A stretch of 38,861 bases of DNA from a virus. The stretch lies in the IMG/VR virus record IMGVR_UViG_3300032668_001109, positions 1 to 38,861 of that record; one strand, written 5' to 3'. The notes under the pieces are model-generated. The model searched no databases. It saw only the letters and a list, made by a program, of their open reading frames with translations, and was not told the DNA's origin. Both the position numbers and the translations under genes were made by a program. Below, piece after piece: positions 1 to 6,835 of the stretch (its first letter is position 1; every line of letters begins with the position of its first letter).

Positions 1-190
1 CTTTGTATACTTCGAATGCACCATACAATCCGCCTAAGATTGAACTTACTAGAGTAAATGCAACCATTAGTTTTGCTGGAGTAAACTCATATCCACCTAT
101 ACTAATAACTGTGTCTTTACTGGCGTATTTCTTTACTGCTTCTTCTGCGTTATCAATTGCGGCATTAACGTCTTTTATTTCTTCTGTCAT
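1..190 (-). CDS. Small membrane protein, partial (N-terminal part)
   Basis: The reading frame starts at the ATG at 190 and runs off the left edge, giving at least 63 residues. A good ribosome binding site (AGGGAGA) lies 4 nt upstream. The first 30 residues are charged (TEEIKDVNAAIDNAEEAV), and a hydrophobic stretch (LMVAFTLVSSILGGLYGAF) near residue 44 looks like a membrane span. It begins one base after the stop of the large exported protein and is probably the distal member of that operon. No family recognised. The plus-strand frame in the same place is read as a shadow because its neighbours all point the other way. Confidence 0.7.
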   Translation of the reverse strand, partial: MTEEIKDVNAAIDNAEEAVKKYASKDTVISIGGYEFTPAKLMVAFTLVSSILGGLYGAFEVYK

Positions 191-191
191 T

Positions 192-2531
192 TTACTTCTC
201 CCTATTATATTGTGATTCAACCATTTCGTTATGCAGTTGATCAGTTGGTCCGAACAATCCACGACCTAATCTTCTGTTGTCGACTGTTTGTTGATTACCA
301 TATATCGAATATGGTTTATAAAATTGTGTTTGCACAATTAATTGTTGACTATAAGCATCAAATCCAGGCTTATAGGCCATAGCTGAAATAACTACCCCTT
401 GTAGTTGTTTTTGAGCTTCCATGTTAGATGCTTTGCCCATTTCATTAGCAACGTTCTTAGCATTAGCGGCCGCTTCCTTCTTCTGTGCTTCTGCTTTTCT
501 TTCCGCTAATTCTTGGCGAGCAGTCTTAGGTTGATCTTTATTACCATCTTGTTGTCCACTAGCCATTTGGCTTGGGCCTGCTGGTTTATCATCATCAGAT
601 TTTTTATCTTCTTGTTTTTTATCACCACTAGGTTTATCACCACTAGGTTTATCATCAGATTTTTTATCGTTAGAACTAGATGCTTGTTGAGCAGGAGCCG
701 CAGGAGTTGGAGCCGCAGGAGCAGGAGCTTGTGCAACTAACTGTACAGGTGCGGCTGGTGCGGCAGCAGGTGCGGCTGAAGCAACTGGAGCGGCAATCGC
801 TTTATCTACAGTTGTATTACCAGTTGCTGATGGTGCTACAGAAACAGTACCGCTAGAACTAACAGTTGGAGTTACAGAACCAACTGCTACTGTTGTAGTT
901 GTAGTAGGTGTAGACGATGATGTTGTTGTAGTGGTGGTCGTAGCAGTAGTAGTAGTTGTAGTGGTAGGCGCAGTTGATGCAACCACTCCGGCTGTTGCTA
1001 CAGTTGATGCCATATTCTGCTGTTCAAGCACCATTCTAGTTGCGTAGGCAGTTGCGTAATTTGGACAAGTTCTATCATATAATCCATTTAACGAGCACTG
1101 CTGATTAAAGTATGCTTGTGCATATCCTGGACAATCAGACATGTATAATGGGTTTGCTGTACATTGCTGACTATGGTATGCCTGTGCATATCCTGTACAA
1201 TCTGTTGCATATAACGGATTAGCTGTACATTGTTGATTATGATACGCTGTTGCATATCCCGGGCAATCACTAGCGAACAATGGACTAATACTACATTGTT
1301 GATTGTGATACGCCTGTTGATATCCAGAGCAGTCTGTTGCATACAATGGGTTAATTGTACATTGTTGATCGTGATACGCTTGTTGATAACCCGAGCACGT
1401 TGTCGAGTACAATGGATTAAGGCTACATTGTTGATCTAGATAAGCGGCCGCGTATCCAGGACAGTCAGTAGCATAAAATGGATTAAGACTACATTGCTGA
1501 TCGTGATACGCTTGTTGATAACCAGAACAACTTGTAGAGTATAAAGGATTAACACTACATTGTTGAACTGTATATGCCGCTGTATATCCCGGGCAAGATG
1601 TATTAAAAAGCGGATTAATTGAGCATTGCTGAGTAGTGTATGCCGCCGCATATCCTGGACAGGATGGTGAATACAACGCATTTACAGTACATTGTTGTGT
1701 AGTGTATGCCGATTGGTATCCTGGACAAGTAGTAGATGATAACGGATTGATTACACATTGATCAACAGGAGCAGTTCCGTTAGCCGACCAACTTAATCCG
1801 GTTGTCGGCACATTAAACCCCTGTCCGTGATAGTATTGAAAGTACTCGCCATTTGCAAGATTTCCAGTCATACCGGCTGTTACAGTATGTCCAGTAGATA
1901 TAAATGCGCCGCCATACTTGACATTAATGCCACCACTAGAATTGATATTCAACTCAAATGTACTTGAATTATTTGTTCCGTATTCTTTAGTACCATACCA
2001 ACCGTAAGTCATAGAACTACCAGTACCTTTGTACCAAGTAGCTTGACCAGTTGTATCGATTAAATCTGTCCATAATGGTGCAATCAAATAATTGTACACA
2101 GAATTTCGTGTTCCTTGATTAGCAATGCCAGCCAAATCTTGTCCACTACAACACCCAGCTCCTGGAATACCCCCAGTACTAAAACTAACTAGTCCGTTAG
2201 AGTACATCCAGCTGTTAGAAAAGTTTTGTCCGTAGAACGGAAATACAAAGCCAAGAGGAACTGGTTGTGAACTATCATCTCCTAGTTGTAGATGGGTGGC
2301 ACCAGCTGTGCCAGCAATATTTTCTAAAGGCAATGCCGCAGATCCTGTAGCGACAGATACCGCAAGGCCGGAGCCTCCAGGAATTGGAATAGACACTAGT
2401 GTACCTGTTCCCCCATTCACCGGAGTCACAGTCATACCTTGCGGATTAAAAACTACCTGTGCATGAACCTTGTCGCAGTTAGTTAATCCTGCAATTAAGA
2501 TTACAGAAAATATTACTGCTAAAAACTTCAT
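192..2531 (-). CDS. Large exported repeat protein with NIDO-like N-terminal domain (putative adhesin)
   Basis: A 779-residue protein with an N-terminal signal peptide (hydrophobic FLAVIFSVILIAGL, a Cys near residue 19, cleavage likely after HAQ). Residues about 60-250 resemble a NIDO-type extracellular domain, with LGFVFPFYG, a SNGLVSF strand and APLWTDL. Next come eleven tandem 22-residue units with two conserved cysteines each, then Thr/Ser-rich and Ala/Pro-rich linkers, a Lys/Asp-rich stretch near 640-690, and a C-terminal segment rich in Gln and Tyr. It overlaps the preceding gene by one base (TAATG). An exported adhesin-like role is inferred; whether it sits on the virion or the infected cell cannot be told. 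Its low-complexity linkers make it the most repeat-rich gene here. Confidence 0.8.
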   Translation of the reverse strand: MKFLAVIFSVILIAGLTNCDKVHAQVVFNPQGMTVTPVNGGTGTLVSIPIPGGSGLAVSVATGSAALPLENIAGTAGATHLQLGDDSSQPVPLGFVFPFYGQNFSNSWMYSNGLVSFSTGGIPGAGCCSGQDLAGIANQGTRNSVYNYLIAPLWTDLIDTTGQATWYKGTGSSMTYGWYGTKEYGTNNSSTFELNINSSGGINVKYGGAFISTGHTVTAGMTGNLANGEYFQYYHGQGFNVPTTGLSWSANGTAPVDQCVINPLSSTTCPGYQSAYTTQQCTVNALYSPSCPGYAAAYTTQQCSINPLFNTSCPGYTAAYTVQQCSVNPLYSTSCSGYQQAYHDQQCSLNPFYATDCPGYAAAYLDQQCSLNPLYSTTCSGYQQAYHDQQCTINPLYATDCSGYQQAYHNQQCSISPLFASDCPGYATAYHNQQCTANPLYATDCTGYAQAYHSQQCTANPLYMSDCPGYAQAYFNQQCSLNGLYDRTCPNYATAYATRMVLEQQNMASTVATAGVVASTAPTTTTTTTATTTTTTTSSSTPTTTTTVAVGSVTPTVSSSGTVSVAPSATGNTTVDKAIAAPVASAAPAAAPAAPVQLVAQAPAPAAPTPAAPAQQASSSNDKKSDDKPSGDKPSGDKKQEDKKSDDDKPAGPSQMASGQQDGNKDQPKTARQELAERKAEAQKKEAAANAKNVANEMGKASNMEAQKQLQGVVISAMAYKPGFDAYSQQLIVQTQFYKPYSIYGNQQTVDNRRLGRGLFGPTDQLHNEMVESQYNREK
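1035..1764 (-). repeat. Eleven tandem 66-bp coding repeats (22-residue Cys units)
   Basis: Within the exported 779-residue protein, a unit of about 66 bp is repeated eleven times. At protein level each unit reads roughly QQCsxNPLYxxdCpGYxxAY, with Cys, NPLY, Cys, GY and AY nearly invariant. The DNA copies have drifted, so this is an old protein repeat rather than a fresh duplication. The even number of Cys per unit suggests a disulfide per repeat, in keeping with export. Confidence 0.9.
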
Positions 2532-3070
2532 TACTCTTTGCTCTTAACTTTTTGTGGTTGACGATCAGGGTTAGTTGTCCAAATTTCTTTTGCTTGCTCA
2601 CCAATTTTACCATCTACTGGACATGGTGTGCCAGCGTTCATCATGGCAGAGAACACACGTTCGTCTTGGCACATAATTGATACTGCGGCAACCTTCATTC
2701 CCATATCGTAAATACCACGTGCTAATTTTAATCTTTCACAATTTTTGTCAGTTGTTGCACCACCAAAAGATATACCTAAGATTTGAGTTTGTGCGGCGCC
2801 AGAATAACCAACAGCACATACATCACTGTTAATAATGGTTACAGCCGGTGCTACTGCTGTAGGTGGTGGACTAATAACTTTAGTCGTAGTACTACCGTTG
2901 TTTGTATTAGTGCTTGTACTGTTACTATTTTGTGTACTAACACTTGTAGATGTACTAGTGCTTGTGCTATTAGAATCACTAGTACTCTGTGTAACAATTG
3001 GATCACTATAAGCTACTGTGCTCATGGTTAAAAACATGGCGGCAATGGCTGTTGATAATACTTTTTTCAT
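2531..3070 (-). CDS. Small secreted protein with Ser/Thr-rich linker
   Basis: A 179-residue protein with a clear signal peptide (MKKVLSTAIAAMFLTMSTVAYS). A low-complexity Ser/Thr/Asn region covers residues about 25-75, followed by a compact C-terminal domain of about 95 residues. That domain has four cysteines (DVCAVGYSG, NCERL, IMCQDE, TPCPVDG). A strong ribosome binding site (GTGGGAGCG) lies upstream of the ATG at 3070. Its stop overlaps the start of the adhesin-like gene by one base, so the two are likely co-translated and may form an export partner pair. No family recognised. A periplasmic or surface location is inferred from the signal peptide. Confidence 0.75.
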   Translation of the reverse strand: MKKVLSTAIAAMFLTMSTVAYSDPIVTQSTSDSNSTSTSTSTSVSTQNSNSTSTNTNNGSTTTKVISPPPTAVAPAVTIINSDVCAVGYSGAAQTQILGISFGGATTDKNCERLKLARGIYDMGMKVAAVSIMCQDERVFSAMMNAGTPCPVDGKIGEQAKEIWTTNPDRQPQKVKSKE

Positions 3071-3097
3071 ATTTTCGCTCCCACTAATTATGGTATT

Positions 3098-3107
3098 AGT
3101 ATTTACT
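3098..3107 (-). promoter_or_regulatory. Weak T4-like late promoter box (AGTAAATACT)
   Basis: An AGTAAATACT box lies 28 nt upstream of the secreted-protein start. It departs from ATAAATA at one position and is the weakest of the boxes listed. The rest of the gap 3071-3183 holds an 8-bp inverted repeat (ACATGTTA/TAACATGT, 3148-3169) with an A/T loop, and the terminator of the next gene upstream. Confidence 0.35.
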
Positions 3108-3170
3108 AGTAGGAAGCAAAGAATTAAACTATGCTGTTATTAATTTTACATGTTAAAAAAATAACATGTT

Positions 3171-3210
3171 AAAAAACCAACACCTATTGTGGTGCCTTGT
3201 GTGTTGGTTT
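3171..3210 (-). terminator. Intrinsic terminator overlapping the end of the preceding gene
   Basis: On the minus strand a perfect 10-bp stem (AAACCAACAC / GTGTTGGTTT) is followed directly by a T-run. The 5' arm lies inside the last codons of the 234-residue gene and the TAG stop lies in the loop region. It would separate that gene from the exported-protein operon. Confidence 0.7.
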
Positions 3211-3888
3211 ATATTCACCTAAGTCAATAATCTGTTGTCCCTTGGGAGGAGTATGTCTACTATACATACCCATAGGATGGAAACCTTTATATTCTGGTTT
3301 GGTACGCAAAACCATCTGTTCAGCTTCCCAACCTTTACCACCAGTTATTTTATACACAGGTAAAGTTGTATCTTCCAAACTACCTATATACCAAATGTCT
3401 TTGAACTTTTCATGCTGTGGCTTTTGTGCAGATTGTCTATGTTCAGGTGCCGCACCTTTCTCAATAGCAAATGTATAGCCGCCATGTTTTCTAATATTTT
3501 CATATTTAGGATCGGCCATCATCTCCTCGTAAGGAACTACATGCCAGCCCAACTGTGCGCTTACACGTTTGGCTAGTGCATCGTACATTCTTGCACGACT
3601 TTTTTCGCTAGCATTAAATGTTATAGTATGTACACCCTTCCATTTTGCCACGTATTCTTTTACTGCTTGTATAACGGTGGCAAAGACTGCGTTTGCGTCA
3701 CCTCGGCCAGTTACTTGAAACTCATGGTCAACACTAAATTCAAGGTATGCATGTCCGCCTGTTTCAAAGAATGTAATATGTATGGTTTTTTCGCCTAGTT
3801 TTGCTCGAGCGTGATTATCGTCGTCCCACTCTATGGGTTGGACATGTTTAGGGTCGAATAGTTCAGGAAGGAATTCTGTTGCTCTCAT
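3184..3888 (-). CDS. Hypothetical phage protein with capsid-targeting-like N-terminus
   Basis: A 234-residue protein starting MRATEFLPELFDP. This resembles the short acidic/hydrophobic leaders of several other proteins in this window, and those of T4 internal proteins. The rest is soluble and mixed alpha/beta in appearance (ITFFETGGHAYLEFSV; YIGSLEDTTLPVYKITGGKGWE), with no family I recognise. It has no ribosome binding site. Instead a late promoter box ends 5 nt before the ATG, so the predicted transcript is leaderless. It ends in TAG, which matters because the window encodes a CUA tRNA; read-through would add only four residues before TAA. Confidence 0.75.
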   Translation of the reverse strand: MRATEFLPELFDPKHVQPIEWDDDNHARAKLGEKTIHITFFETGGHAYLEFSVDHEFQVTGRGDANAVFATVIQAVKEYVAKWKGVHTITFNASEKSRARMYDALAKRVSAQLGWHVVPYEEMMADPKYENIRKHGGYTFAIEKGAAPEHRQSAQKPQHEKFKDIWYIGSLEDTTLPVYKITGGKGWEAEQMVLRTKPEYKGFHPMGMYSRHTPPKGQQIIDLGEYKPTHKAPQ

Positions 3889-3893
3889 GCAAA

Positions 3894-3901
3894 TATTTAT
3901 C
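3894..3901 (-). promoter_or_regulatory. T4-like late promoter abutting a start codon
   Basis: GATAAATA on the minus strand, ending 5 nt before the ATG at 3888. With the T4 spacing (box at -13 to -6), +1 falls on the A of the AUG. A 5-bp repeat (ATGCA/TGCAT) flanks the box. Confidence 0.6.
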
Positions 3902-4541
3902 TATGCATAAGTTCGTTAACAAACTCTAAAAGTATAGCATGATGATGTCCTTCATGCCAGTGTTGACGCATATAGCTATAGCTATCGTACCAAAATTTTT
4001 CACTTTCTGGATGGCAACCTATTAGTCCTATTCTGTTTTGGATAATAGCCATAGGATCGCCATTAGCATAGGTAGCTACTGTTTCAAATTTGTTATTGTC
4101 GCCTACTAAGGCACAGCCATCATACCAAAACATATTCATAGGTTTGCCTTGCCATGTTATTGATATATTTTTAGCATGCGGTCTTCTGGTATCAGTTCCG
4201 GGACGTTTTAAATACTGTTCTGCATCTACACCTTCTAGCATATTTAAGTAGTGCGAACCTGCCCAATAGGCTCCCATACAAATGCCTAAATAGTGTCCAC
4301 CGTTACGTACAAATTCTTTTACTTCTTGTCCATTATGCCTAAACAGACTGTCATAGCTATCGCTGTCTCCGAATCCCCCGGGAACAACAATTAAATCAAC
4401 ATGTCTAAAGAAATTGTCTTCTACAGCGTTCTTACTGAAGATTTTAAAATTATAGCGACTGCCTAATGCTTTCATTATACCATTGCCACTTTGTACACTA
4501 CACTTTGGATCGCTAATGAATAATGCTATAGTTTTTTTCAT
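3897..4541 (-). CDS. Class I glutamine amidotransferase-like / BPL_N-type protein
   Basis: A 214-residue protein of the class I amidotransferase fold. It has VVPGGFGDSDSYD, the nucleophile elbow GICMGAYWAG (Cys near residue 107) and a C-terminal HPESEKFWYDS supplying the His and Glu of a Cys-His-Glu triad. The arrangement and the long WQGKPMNMFWYDGCAL segment recall the N-terminal domain of biotin-protein-ligase-like proteins (BPL_N) more than GATase domains of biosynthetic enzymes. The partner enzyme and substrate are unknown; a free-standing hydrolase or transferase is possible. The start is 1 nt beyond the stop of the small membrane-protein gene, without a strong ribosome binding site, suggesting translational coupling. 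Confidence 0.8.
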   Translation of the reverse strand: MKKTIALFISDPKCSVQSGNGIMKALGSRYNFKIFSKNAVEDNFFRHVDLIVVPGGFGDSDSYDSLFRHNGQEVKEFVRNGGHYLGICMGAYWAGSHYLNMLEGVDAEQYLKRPGTDTRRPHAKNISITWQGKPMNMFWYDGCALVGDNNKFETVATYANGDPMAIIQNRIGLIGCHPESEKFWYDSYSYMRQHWHEGHHHAILLEFVNELMHR

Positions 4542-4542
4542 A

Positions 4543-4668
4543 TTACAACTTGTGTTCTGTTACTATCCAAGTGACCAAAAGTATTAGCCAAAGGATTCTT
4601 AATACGTTATCGAAAATTCGTTCGTAGTGATCAATCCACGTCTTTTTCTTTTCTTGATGGTCTCTCAT
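4543..4668 (-). CDS. Tiny single-span membrane protein (41 aa)
   Basis: A 41-residue frame starts at the ATG at 4668 and ends at TAA. It has a charged N-terminus (MRDHQEKKKTWIDHYERIFD) and one strongly hydrophobic helix (VLRILWLILLVTWIV). Its first 38 bases lie inside the 3' end of the 56-residue gene in another frame. The stop is immediately before the amidotransferase-like start (TAATATG). The membrane-span pattern and the coupled spacing support coding; no ribosome binding site of note was seen. Nested small membrane genes recall lysis or spanin cassettes, but no lipobox is present, so no function is assigned. Confidence 0.55.
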   Translation of the reverse strand: MRDHQEKKKTWIDHYERIFDNVLRILWLILLVTWIVTEHKL

Positions 4669-4801
4669 TTTGTACTGCCGGTTGTTCTATTTTATGCTCG
4701 GGTTCAACATACTTGTCCCAAACTATGTTACCATAGTTCCAACCAAATACTGTAAAGAATCCTGCGATCACTGCGCCAAAGGTAAGTTCTAAAATACCCA
4801 T
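4631..4801 (-). CDS. Small membrane-anchored protein (56 aa)
   Basis: A 56-residue frame from the ATG at 4801 to TGA, preceded by a good ribosome binding site (GAAAGGG). The N-terminal half is hydrophobic (LTFGAVIAGFFTVFGWNYGN) and forms one membrane span. The C-terminal half is charged (EPEHKIEQ, NERPSRKEKDVD). It lies 23 nt downstream of the glycosyltransferase stop in the same direction and overlaps the 41-residue gene. No family recognised. Confidence 0.65.
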   Translation of the reverse strand: MGILELTFGAVIAGFFTVFGWNYGNIVWDKYVEPEHKIEQPAVQNERPSRKEKDVD

Positions 4802-4824
4802 AGTAGCCCTTTCATTAAGTGCTA

Positions 4825-5823
4825 CTATTTAGCAGGAACTAAATGTCCTTCAAAAATCTTCCAGGCGGCTTCCCAAGTCCAGCGTAGGCTTCCTCCATAT
4901 ATACTATTTCTATCTAACTGTAGACAAGCTGAAACTGCATCTTCTAAGTTGTCATTCATAAATCCAGTGACCGCTTGATCAATAACATCTTCGGGTCCTT
5001 GGCAAGGATAAGCCGCGACCGGAGTTCCACAGGCCATTGCTTCAATCATAACTATACCAAATGTTTCCCACTGACTAGGAAACACGAATACTTCTGCATT
5101 GGCATAATATTTGGCTAGATCTATGCCTGTCTTAAATCCTGTAAAATGTACATTGGGATATCGCTTCTTATAAGTTTCTAACATAGGGCCATCGCCTACC
5201 ATAATTTTTAAGTAACCTGGGTAATCTAACTCAAAGAATTTTTCTAAATTCTTTTCTTTACTAACACGGCTAACACATAAAAGATACTTAGCAGTTGTTT
5301 TTTCTCTAAGCTCAGGAGTGAATATCGCACGGTCAACACCGCGTGTCCATGGAATAACTTCACCGCTGAATCCATGTGCCTTTAATTCAGCGACCATGCT
5401 GTCTGTAGTTGTTAGAACTTTGCCACTATGTTTATGAAACCAACGTACAAAACGCCAAGTAAGTGACTCAGGTATTCCAAATAACTTCTTGAGCCCTTCA
5501 GGAAACTTAGTGTGATAAGCGGTATTGTGAGGAATATCAGCCAATGAAAGATATGCTCTAGCCCACATACCAAGAGGACCTTCTGTGGCGATGTGGATAT
5601 AATCCGGATTGACCGACGCAATCTTCTTGCCCATATTCCTGGGATAGCTAATCTTGACTTCGTTGTAGCCAGGGCAATCAATATAGCTGAACCACCCGGG
5701 ATGAAGAAAAACAACGTTATAACCGTCCAGAATCGCACACGCTTCAATATTTTTGTACGTAGTGACAACGCCATTTATTTGATCTGGAAGATTATCCGTT
5801 ATTATTAGTATCGTCTTTGTCAT
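4825..5823 (-). CDS. Glycosyltransferase family 4 (GT-B fold)
   Basis: A 332-residue glycosyltransferase resembling GT4 mannosyl/sulfoquinovosyl-type enzymes. The N-terminal Rossmann half has TDNLPDQINGVVTTYKN, the donor half has LLCVSRVSKEKNLEKF, and the EX7E motif lies in ETFGIVMIEAMACGTPV near residue 260. No signal peptide or membrane span, so it acts in the cytoplasm on a nucleotide-sugar donor. Its start overlaps the LpxH-like phosphoesterase by 32 nt, and the two are likely translated together. The pairing suggests modification of a host lipid or envelope glycan during infection, which is inference. It ends with two consecutive amber codons (AAA TAG TAG). Confidence 0.88.
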   Translation of the reverse strand: MTKTILIITDNLPDQINGVVTTYKNIEACAILDGYNVVFLHPGWFSYIDCPGYNEVKISYPRNMGKKIASVNPDYIHIATEGPLGMWARAYLSLADIPHNTAYHTKFPEGLKKLFGIPESLTWRFVRWFHKHSGKVLTTTDSMVAELKAHGFSGEVIPWTRGVDRAIFTPELREKTTAKYLLCVSRVSKEKNLEKFFELDYPGYLKIMVGDGPMLETYKKRYPNVHFTGFKTGIDLAKYYANAEVFVFPSQWETFGIVMIEAMACGTPVAAYPCQGPEDVIDQAVTGFMNDNLEDAVSACLQLDRNSIYGGSLRWTWEAAWKIFEGHLVPAK

Positions 5824-6571
5824 TCTCTCGTGTCCATGTAATTATTTCCCATTGACCATCATGATGTTCAACTAGTGCTGTACAACTTTCTACCCAGTCG
5901 CCATCATTCATATAAATGACGCCATCTATTTCTTTGATTTCAGCGTGATGTATGTGTCCACATATCACACCATCAAAACCACGTTTTTTACAATAACGTG
6001 CTATGTTGGTTTCAAATTGAAACATAAAGTCTGATGCTTTTTTAACTTTATGCTTGAGATATTTACTAAGACTCCAGTAGCCAAAGCCTAACTTATGGCG
6101 CACCCAGTTAAACTTACTATTCCATTCTAATACTAGGTCGTATAGTTTATCACCTAAGAATGCTAGCCATGGAGCAAGACGTGTAATACCATCAAACAAA
6201 TCACCATGCGTGACAAGATAATGTTTACCATCGGCACCAATATGTTCTGTTTGATTATGTATTTCAACAAATCCAAACGAGAATCCGTATGGTATCATTG
6301 GACGCAGGAATTCGTCATGATTTCCAGCCACGTATACAACACGAGTACCGCGTTTAGCATGACCGAGAACTCGACGAACAACATTGGTATGGCTTTGTTT
6401 CCATCGCCACTTGTTTTGTTGGATCTTCCATGCATCGATAATATCTCCTACAAGATATAATGTTTCGCAAGTGTTGTGTTTGAGAAAATTGTTGAGCTTG
6501 GCCGCCTGTGAATCACGTGTGCCCAAGTGAATGTCGGAAATAAAAATACTGCGATAAGTTTTTGGTGTCAT
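5792..6571 (-). CDS. Metallophosphoesterase, LpxH-like (UDP-2,3-diacylglucosamine hydrolase family)
   Basis: A 259-residue calcineurin-like phosphoesterase with the full metal set in order: FISDIHLGT, VGDIIDAW, AGNHDEF, THGDLFDG and CGHIHHAEI. Length and the SDIHLG...THGD...GHIHHAE spacing match the LpxH-like/YbbF group, which cleaves UDP-2,3-diacylglucosamine in lipid A synthesis. The substrate here is not proven; the adjacent GT4 gene suggests a lipid or nucleotide-sugar substrate. The N-terminal MTPKTYRSIFISDIH has no signal peptide. There is no ribosome binding site; a late promoter box ends 5 nt before the ATG, predicting a leaderless late mRNA. Confidence 0.85.
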   Translation of the reverse strand: MTPKTYRSIFISDIHLGTRDSQAAKLNNFLKHNTCETLYLVGDIIDAWKIQQNKWRWKQSHTNVVRRVLGHAKRGTRVVYVAGNHDEFLRPMIPYGFSFGFVEIHNQTEHIGADGKHYLVTHGDLFDGITRLAPWLAFLGDKLYDLVLEWNSKFNWVRHKLGFGYWSLSKYLKHKVKKASDFMFQFETNIARYCKKRGFDGVICGHIHHAEIKEIDGVIYMNDGDWVESCTALVEHHDGQWEIITWTRENDKDDTNNNG

Positions 6572-6576
6572 ACCAA

Positions 6577-6584
6577 TATTTATC
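6577..6584 (-). promoter_or_regulatory. T4-like late promoter abutting a start codon
   Basis: GATAAATA followed by TTGGT and the ATG at 6571. The box-to-ATG distance is identical to that at 3894, so +1 would again be the A of the AUG. Confidence 0.6.
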
Positions 6585-6609
6585 TAGATTTTTTTACCTA
6601 TTGTTACAA

Positions 6610-6741
6610 TTATTTTACAGCTTCGGTGTGCTTACCTTTAAGGCTTTTTTTCAACAATTTAAGCCAAAACTTTTTGGCTTTTTCCATGTTGTGTTGGAGT
6701 TCGGCCTTGTTCAACTTCATTATTAATTTTTTAACTTTCAT
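6610..6741 (-). CDS. Small basic protein (43 aa)
   Basis: A 43-residue Lys-rich frame (MKVKKLIMKLNKAELQ, then KAKKFWLKLLKKSLKGK) with a near-perfect ribosome binding site (AAAGGAGAT, 5 nt spacing), which is the main reason to call it. It is predicted to form an amphipathic cationic helix. It could bind nucleic acid or membrane; no family recognised. It is expressed from its own late promoter only if transcription passes the terminator at 6760-6780, so it may be regulated by attenuation. Confidence 0.6.
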   Translation of the reverse strand: MKVKKLIMKLNKAELQHNMEKAKKFWLKLLKKSLKGKHTEAVK

Positions 6742-6759
6742 GTTAATCTCCTTTGAGGT

Positions 6760-6780
6760 AAAAAAGGACCACTAGGGTCC
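6760..6780 (-). terminator. Intrinsic terminator in front of the 43-aa gene
   Basis: On the minus strand GGACC-CTAGT-GGTCC followed by TTTTTTA. It sits between a late promoter (6828-6835) and the ribosome binding site of the 43-residue gene, so it either ends a short RNA or acts as an attenuator. Confidence 0.7.
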
Positions 6781-6822
6781 ACTGTGGATTACGGATTCCC
6801 ACGACACCTTATCTTGTGCCCG
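6760..6822 (-). ncRNA. Candidate short structured RNA (about 60 nt) between late promoter and terminator
   Basis: A late box (GATAAATA, 6828-6835) would start transcription near 6822, and an intrinsic terminator ends at 6760, leaving about 63 nt with no reading frame. The RNA can form a GTGG/CCAC hairpin, a GGGCAC/GTGTC hairpin and the GGACC/GGTCC terminator stem. It could be a free small RNA or the leader of the 43-residue gene. Expression is not shown by the sequence alone. Confidence 0.4.
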
Positions 6823-6827
6823 CATTG

Positions 6828-6835
6828 TATTTATC
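6828..6835 (-). promoter_or_regulatory. T4-like late promoter for the candidate short RNA
   Basis: GATAAATAC on the minus strand, overlapping the TAA stop of the nuclease-like gene (TAA at 6831-6833 lies within the box). Confidence 0.55.

Noticed and set aside
3-215. Plus-strand 70-residue open frame at the left edge
   Set aside because: The minus strand here carries a frame with a good ribosome binding site and a membrane span, collinear with its neighbours; the plus frame has neither.
1035-1764. Regular 66-bp repeats considered as a CRISPR array
   Set aside because: The repeats are in one open frame, vary in sequence like protein repeats, and have no constant repeat with unique spacers; no CRISPR array is seen in the window.
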